DNA from: UBA5158 sp963692955
GTDB taxonomy: Bacteria > Pseudomonadota > Gammaproteobacteria > DSM-16500
Direction: 5' to 3'
Assembly: GCA_963692955.1 (NCBI GenBank)
Contig: OY843587.1
Location: forward strand, 434,001 to 498,000
Length of the DNA stretch: 64,000 nt
The first letter of the stretch is position 1; each line of letters begins with the position of its first letter. Both the position numbers and the translations under genes were made by a program. Shown in pieces: positions 59,384 through 64,000 of this stretch. The notes below the pieces were generated by a model. The model was not told the DNA's origin, did no database searches, and saw nothing but the letters and a program-made list of their open reading frames with translations.

Positions 59384-60314
59384 CTAGCCGCTCCTTGAAA
59401 TAATCGATCGTTTTTTTCAAGCCATTTTCTAAACTGATGGTTGGGGTCCATTGCAACGTGGTTTGCGCTAGGCTAATGTCTGGTTTGCGCTGTCTGGGAT
59501 CATTTAAGGGCAGCGGTTCAAAGATTATTTTGCTGCTTGATTCAGTCAGTTCCAAAATGAGGTTGGCTAGTTCGAGCATGGTGATTTCAGTGGGATTGCC
59601 AATGTTAATCGGCCCAGTTATTTCATCTCCCGCTGTCATCATAGTGAGCATGGCGTTAATGAGATCGTCCACATAACAAAAACTGCGCGTCTGCAACCCG
59701 TCGCCATACATCGTGATGTTTTTACCTAATAATGCTTGCATAATGAAATTGCTGACGACGCGCCCATCATCCGCGTTTAAACGTGGACCGTAGGTGTTAA
59801 AAATTCTGATGACTTTAATGCGTAGCTGATATTGCCGCCAATAATCGAAAAAAAGCGTTTCCGCGCAACGTTTACCTTCATCATAACAACTACGTACGCC
59901 GATCGGATTCACATTGCCCCAATAACTTTCTGGTTGCGGATGGATAACCGGGCTACCATAAACTTCTGAAGTGGACGCTTGCAGAATTTTAGCTCCGACG
60001 CGTTTTGCGAGCCCCAGCATGTTGATAGTGCCGTGAATATTGGTTTTAATGGTTTGGACGGGATTGTATTGGTAATGTTTAGGTGAGGCTGGGCATGCCA
60101 AATTATAAATTTCATCGACTTCCACATACAGCGGGAAGGTAATATCATGACGAAGGACGTCGAAATTGGCTTTGTTTAGTAGATGGGAAATGTTTTCCTT
60201 CGAGCCGGTAAAATAATTATCGACACATAATACATCGTGGCCTTGCTTAACAAGACGGTCGCACAGGTGAGAACCTAAAAAACCCGCGCCGCCAGTGACC
60301 AATATTTTTTTCAT
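59352..60314 (-). CDS. UDP-glucuronate decarboxylase (UDP-xylose synthase family)
   Basis: 320-residue short-chain dehydrogenase-type enzyme. It begins ILVTGGAGFLGSHLCDRLV (NAD-binding), then VDNYFTGSKENISHLL, VDEIYNLACPASPKHYQYNPVQTIKTN and ASTSEVYGS. SCYDEGKRCAETLFFDYWRQ holds the Tyr/Lys catalytic pair. These are close to UXS/UDP-glucuronic acid decarboxylase signatures. Product: UDP-xylose or a related nucleotide sugar. It overlaps the neighbouring genes by 32 bases downstream and 4 bases upstream. Confidence 0.88.
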   Translation of the reverse strand: MKKILVTGGAGFLGSHLCDRLVKQGHDVLCVDNYFTGSKENISHLLNKANFDVLRHDITFPLYVEVDEIYNLACPASPKHYQYNPVQTIKTNIHGTINMLGLAKRVGAKILQASTSEVYGSPVIHPQPESYWGNVNPIGVRSCYDEGKRCAETLFFDYWRQYQLRIKVIRIFNTYGPRLNADDGRVVSNFIMQALLGKNITMYGDGLQTRSFCYVDDLINAMLTMMTAGDEITGPINIGNPTEITMLELANLILELTESSSKIIFEPLPLNDPRQRKPDISLAQTTLQWTPTISLENGLKKTIDYFKERLDETISDYSLL

Positions 60315-61036
60315 TCAAGGATTGCCTTTGCTCGTTCGCGTTTTGATAACCGGTAGAGCTTTATCAGAGTTTTAAAATAACTATAAATAAATACGCTCAA
60401 ATGGCGTTTGCTTTTACCGTGGATGCGTCTTTGAAAATGAAAGGGCACTTCGTTCACTTGCAGATTAGGGTAGCGCATCAACAAGCCGATAATAATTTCT
60501 TGCGCGATATCAAAGTTATTGCACTCAAGATTAAGACTTTTAATTTTGCTGGCGCGATAGCAACGAAAACTATTGGAAATATCGCGAATTTTAATGTTTA
60601 AAATGTAAGAATAAATTAGGTTTAATATTTTACTCATCCACACTAGTGAAACTTGATTTTCGCTTAATCCACCTTTGATGTAGCGCGACGCGATGCTTAA
60701 GTCATAATGTTCCGCGTTTTTTAAAAGCGTCGGAAAAAAATCCGCCGGATGCGACCCGTCGGCGTCCATTGATATAATAGATTCACCGCGAGCATGTTTA
60801 ATGCCGGTACGGATAGCGTCCCCGTAATAATTAGCCGGAGTACGGTTAACATAGATGACATTGGGTAATTGACAAATTTCTTGAGTGTTATCTAAGGAGA
60901 CATGGGCGTCTATAACAATAATTTCATACGGGACTAAATGTTCGTCCGCCATGGCGATCAAACGTGGTAACAAAACTTTTAAATTATCCGCTTCATTGTA
61001 ACTTGGAATAATGATGCTGTATTTAATGCTAGACAT
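60311..61036 (-). CDS. GT2 glycosyltransferase
   Basis: 241-residue family 2 glycosyltransferase. SIIIPSYNEADNLKVLLPRLIA, IIVIDAHVSLDNTQEICQ, ARGESIISMDADGSHPADFFP (DxD) and IASRYIKGGLSENQVSLVW are typical of polyprenyl-phosphate glycosyltransferases. A RRIHGKSKRHLS motif is near the C-terminus. It overlaps the preceding SDR gene by eight bases and the next by four, so the operon is tightly coupled. Donor and acceptor are unknown. Confidence 0.86.
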   Translation of the reverse strand: MSSIKYSIIIPSYNEADNLKVLLPRLIAMADEHLVPYEIIVIDAHVSLDNTQEICQLPNVIYVNRTPANYYGDAIRTGIKHARGESIISMDADGSHPADFFPTLLKNAEHYDLSIASRYIKGGLSENQVSLVWMSKILNLIYSYILNIKIRDISNSFRCYRASKIKSLNLECNNFDIAQEIIIGLLMRYPNLQVNEVPFHFQRRIHGKSKRHLSVFIYSYFKTLIKLYRLSKRERAKAILE

Positions 61037-62066
61037 AGTCTACTACCTGTTTAGCTTCGGACACCCAATCTAGCATACGCGTGATGCCTTCGTATTTTGT
61101 GATAGCGGGATTCCAATTCAGCCGTGCTTGGGCTTTACGAATATCGGCGATAAAAATCTTTTGATCGGACTGTCTGACGGGAATCGGCCGAAAATTAAGT
61201 TTGATGTTTAATTTGGTTTCTAAAAAATTCAATAGCTCTAAAATCGAAAGACTGTTGTCATACCCGCCACCGATATTGAAAACTTGACCGCGCACAGCGC
61301 GCATTTTTTCTGCCGCCGCGTAATAAATGCGGACGATATCTTCGGAAAATAAAATATCACGAACTTGTTTGCCGTTGCCGCAAACCGTAAAAGATTCGAC
61401 CTTAGGATTTTGTAATTTATCTAAAGCTTGTCCTACGAACCAGCCGATCCAACCTTGATCGTAATTGGAAAATTGGCGTGTGCCAAACATCGTCGAATGA
61501 CGAAACACCACGGTGTTTAAACCAAAGATGCGCGCGTAGTCCAACATGTATTGGTCCGCCGCCCCTTTCGAGCAGCCGTAGGGGCTGCAAAATTCTAACG
61601 GCAAGCTTTCATTAAAACCCTGTGGATGGGATTTAAGTTCATAACGTGTGGACGTTTCCGTATAGTCGAAATGTTCTAAATCTCCATAAACTTTATTGGT
61701 CGACGAATAAACGATGGCGGCGTGTGGGCTATGCGCGCGTACCGCTTCTAATAAGTTAATTGTGCCTAACGCATTGGTTTCGAAGTCGTGACGCGGATCT
61801 GCCAAGGAAAGCGTCATCGTCACTTGGCCCGCCAAATGAAAAATAACGTCGGGCTTTACCTGTTTGATGGTTTTATTTATTTCGTCGCCGCGGATGTCGG
61901 CATTGATAAAGGTAAATTTACCCAGTGTTTGCAGCCACGCTAAGTTTTTTTCCGTGCCAGGCCGTGAGAGGTTGTCGAAGATAACGAGATCGTGACCTTT
62001 TTGCAGGGCCGCGGCACTTAAGTTAGAACCTAAAAATCCACATCCACCCGTGATTAAATGTGTCAT
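61029..62066 (-). CDS. CDP-paratose 2-epimerase-like NAD-dependent epimerase
   Basis: 345-residue extended SDR enzyme. It starts HLITGGCGFLGSNLSAAALQKGHD, then FDNLSRPGTEKNLAWLQ, IVYSSTNKVYGDLEHFDYTE and the active site SPYGCSKGAADQYMLDYARIFGLNTVVFRHSTMFG. RQFSNYDQGWIGWFV and FNIGGGYDNSLSILELL complete the family pattern. Motifs such as SSTNKVYGD and DQGW are those of CDP-paratose/CDP-tyvelose epimerases. The ATG at 62066 has GGAG upstream. First gene of the minus-strand glycan operon. Confidence 0.88.
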   Translation of the reverse strand: MTHLITGGCGFLGSNLSAAALQKGHDLVIFDNLSRPGTEKNLAWLQTLGKFTFINADIRGDEINKTIKQVKPDVIFHLAGQVTMTLSLADPRHDFETNALGTINLLEAVRAHSPHAAIVYSSTNKVYGDLEHFDYTETSTRYELKSHPQGFNESLPLEFCSPYGCSKGAADQYMLDYARIFGLNTVVFRHSTMFGTRQFSNYDQGWIGWFVGQALDKLQNPKVESFTVCGNGKQVRDILFSEDIVRIYYAAAEKMRAVRGQVFNIGGGYDNSLSILELLNFLETKLNIKLNFRPIPVRQSDQKIFIADIRKAQARLNWNPAITKYEGITRMLDWVSEAKQVVDYV

Positions 62067-62139
62067 AGACACTCCCTGTAAGAGATTAATAGTATCCTCT
62101 CGCTTCGGGAGCGTCAATTAGGATGGCCACAGATTAATT

Positions 62140-62167
62140 TTGGTTTTAAACTGTTTGCTGCTATTCT
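62140..62167 (+). promoter_or_regulatory. Putative promoter for the plus-strand membrane protein at the right edge
   Basis: TTGGTT (62140-62145), 16-base spacer, TATTCT (62162-62167), in the 166-base divergent region between the epimerase and the partial membrane protein gene. Confidence 0.45.
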
Positions 62168-62232
62168 AAATTCACTGAAAATGCTGTTTTTTCAGATAGG
62201 AGGCTTACTAGGTTAACTCCAGGGACGCAACG

Positions 62233-64000
62233 ATGTACATTAAACAGATTTTCCCTTTCTATCTGATGTTTACCATCTGCCTCGCATTGATGTATGTCAT
62301 GCAATCTCATCTGCTGTTTAATTGTGACGTCAGCTGGCTGATGTTAGCGGCACGCCGCTGGCTGGCAGGCGGCATGTATTCCACGCATTTTTTTGAAACT
62401 AATCCGCCTTTGATTTTATTTATCTATTCTCCGCCGGTCATTGTCAGTTATCTTTTTTCTCTCGATATCGTGCCATTAGCAAGATTATATATTAGCGGTT
62501 TAGCGTTATTTTCATTTGCGGTTACTTATCCATTGATTAAAACACTTTTCAAGGCTAATGTTTTGCTCCGCCATGGGTTTACATTTTTGGTGCTGTGCGT
62601 TTATCTCTGTGTACCGCTCAGCGAGTTTGGTCAGCGTGAACATTTGATCATTCTTTTTTGTCTGCCATATTTTTTATCGATAGTTTTTCATCTGCGCGAC
62701 GTCACATTAACTAAGCGGCAAGCGGTGTTGATCGGGATTATGGCCGGCTTAGGCTTTTCGATTAAACCTTTTTATTTAATTACTTTTATAGCGATTGAAC
62801 TCTACCTAGCGTTTAAAAAGAAAAACCTAGCAAGCTGTCTGCGCCTAGAAACCTATTCCATGGCGCTGCTTATGTTGATTTATGCGCTAGTCGTATTAGC
62901 TTTTTTCCAAGATTATCTTTATTTTATGATACCGATGGTTTCGAAATATTATTATCTTGGCTATGCATTCGGCTTTAAAAAAGTAGCTTTGAGTGGCTTT
63001 AGCTATTTCGCTCTGCTATTTCTCGCTATTTTTATGGTTCGTAAACCACATGCTAACTCGGACTTAATAACGATTTTGCTGATTGCCTACTTAACTTTTT
63101 TCGCGGTTTATCTAGGGCAGATGTCATATACCTATTATAAGCGCATACCGGTTATTTCGATTTGGATTTTGTTATTGGGGTTGCAGCTACAGCAATTTTT
63201 AGAAGAAGCCAATAGCGGGGAACTAAATTTTAACTTTCTCGTCCTGGTCGCGATGCTGCTGATCGCTTTATATAGTTTCTATAACGGGGTGTGGATCAGT
63301 ATCATGGATTACACCTCATTATTTTTATATTTTGGTATAATCGCTTTTTACATTATTTATTTTATCCGCCGACAAGAACCTATGGGTTTGCTAAAGTCGT
63401 TAGCTAGCGCGGGCTTAGTGATGGGCGGTGGCATAATCAGCGCAAACTTTTTTAGTCTCGACGTGTTCCGCGCGCACCACTTTATATTAACGGTAACCTG
63501 TGTCTGGTTATTCTTTGCGGCTATTTTACCCGGGCGTTTGCCAGCAAAAAAAGATTTTAATCTTATTTTCGTGTTGAGCGTTTTATTGTTTGCGTATCTC
63601 GTTAGTTATATGAATTTATATTTTGTGTCGCAAGAGCATAACGCGGCGGTTAGAAATGAAGTCGTCAAATTTTTAGAAAGTAATGCTAACCATAAGCCGG
63701 TTTATGTTTTTTCTACTGAGACATTTTATACTTTCCCCGGACTGGATTATGCTAAATTACCCAACGCTTCGCGTTTTCCGTTTTTCTGGATGTTGCCGGG
63801 CATGATCAAGGGCGAGCATAATCCAAAACTACGAACGCAAATACAGCAAGATAAAAAATTACTGATCGATATGATCGCCGCGGATATTAGCCGCAATAAA
63901 CCCGAGTTGATTCTCGTGGATATTAACTATAAATTTATGCCGCCGAGTGATTTTAATTATATAGATTATTTTTTTAATAATCCCATTATGCAGCCGATCT
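62233..64000 (+). CDS. Polytopic membrane protein, GT-C glycosyltransferase-like (partial)
   Basis: Open frame of 589 visible codons that continues past the right edge. It begins MYIKQIFPFYLMFTICLA and has at least ten membrane helices. Near the N-terminus FNCDVSWLMLAARRWLAGG followed by FFETNPPLILFIYSPPV is a periplasmic-loop signature of GT-C-type transferases (acidic DVSW and ENPP-like). The visible C-terminal part is soluble (VYVFSTETFYTFPGLDYAKL). AGGGA precedes the ATG by seven bases. It is divergent from the sugar-nucleotide operon and probably belongs to the same surface-glycan locus. Confidence 0.75.
   Translation, partial: MYIKQIFPFYLMFTICLALMYVMQSHLLFNCDVSWLMLAARRWLAGGMYSTHFFETNPPLILFIYSPPVIVSYLFSLDIVPLARLYISGLALFSFAVTYPLIKTLFKANVLLRHGFTFLVLCVYLCVPLSEFGQREHLIILFCLPYFLSIVFHLRDVTLTKRQAVLIGIMAGLGFSIKPFYLITFIAIELYLAFKKKNLASCLRLETYSMALLMLIYALVVLAFFQDYLYFMIPMVSKYYYLGYAFGFKKVALSGFSYFALLFLAIFMVRKPHANSDLITILLIAYLTFFAVYLGQMSYTYYKRIPVISIWILLLGLQLQQFLEEANSGELNFNFLVLVAMLLIALYSFYNGVWISIMDYTSLFLYFGIIAFYIIYFIRRQEPMGLLKSLASAGLVMGGGIISANFFSLDVFRAHHFILTVTCVWLFFAAILPGRLPAKKDFNLIFVLSVLLFAYLVSYMNLYFVSQEHNAAVRNEVVKFLESNANHKPVYVFSTETFYTFPGLDYAKLPNASRFPFFWMLPGMIKGEHNPKLRTQIQQDKKLLIDMIAADISRNKPELILVDINYKFMPPSDFNYIDYFFNNPIMQPI

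Overview
The window looks like a chromosomal segment of a gammaproteobacterium. The evidence is the classical metY-rimP-nusA-infB-rbfA-truB-rpsO-pnp order, plus fis, miaB, rsmE, pcnB, cca and a Com1-like DsbA protein. Several traits point to a host-associated lineage, perhaps in or near Legionellales/Coxiellaceae: the Com1-like thiol oxidoreductase, large eukaryotic-like orphan proteins (leucine-rich repeats, an IQ-like motif), and a PmrA-like tandem repeat in front of one of them. This placement is an inference, not a demonstrated taxonomy. Core genes are rich in GCG/CGC codons, while the orphan genes look more AT-rich.

Layout. 1-3.7 kb: phoH-like (partial) and miaB on the minus strand, then a [2Fe-2S] ferredoxin, rsmE, a short DksA/TraR-type zinc finger protein and fis. 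3.8-6.0 kb: a secreted heparinase II/III-like lyase. 6.0-12.4 kb: a DUF1704 metallopeptidase-like gene (same domain as eukaryotic MATCAP tubulin carboxypeptidases), a 626-residue orphan protein, and a minus-strand DUF432-mscS-rimB-rimK operon. 12.5-24.6 kb: metabolism and housekeeping, with acetyl-CoA synthetase, a DUF945 protein, an Aquifex-type aconitase, glutaryl-CoA dehydrogenase, an FAD oxidoreductase, an aldo/keto reductase, cca, the Com1-like protein and aroE.

24.7-33.5 kb is the translation/transcription operon. It opens with an initiator tRNA and two tandem terminator-like hairpins, and it has structured leaders in front of rpsO and pnp. 33.5-36.6 kb holds folE, a HIT protein, an orphan, trhO and ppa, with GTAG-type REP sequences between genes. 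36.6-40.5 kb is a two-gene minus-strand unit encoding an LRR protein and a membrane protein with NDNIH repeats, both effector-like. 41-50.3 kb has psd, a TlpA-like thioredoxin, a COX15-like protein, DUF2909, two half-size FUSC membrane proteins, a sulfurtransferase, a DUF486 protein, SppA and a DUF2807 lipoprotein, with a large nested stem-loop between the last two. 50.3-57.1 kb has a TPR-methyltransferase fusion, aroA, a small secreted protein, pcnB, tRNA-Glu(CUC), a VanX-type dipeptidase and an MDR oxidoreductase.

57.1-64.0 kb is a surface-glycan locus: five tightly packed or overlapping minus-strand genes (two nucleotide-sugar SDR enzymes, two GT2 glycosyltransferases and a polytopic membrane protein), and a divergent polytopic membrane protein cut by the window edge. 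The least explained items are the DUF1704/RimK/RimB/MscS/DUF432 neighbourhood, the effector-like pair with its upstream tandem repeat, the 626-residue orphan, and the structured intergenic repeats.
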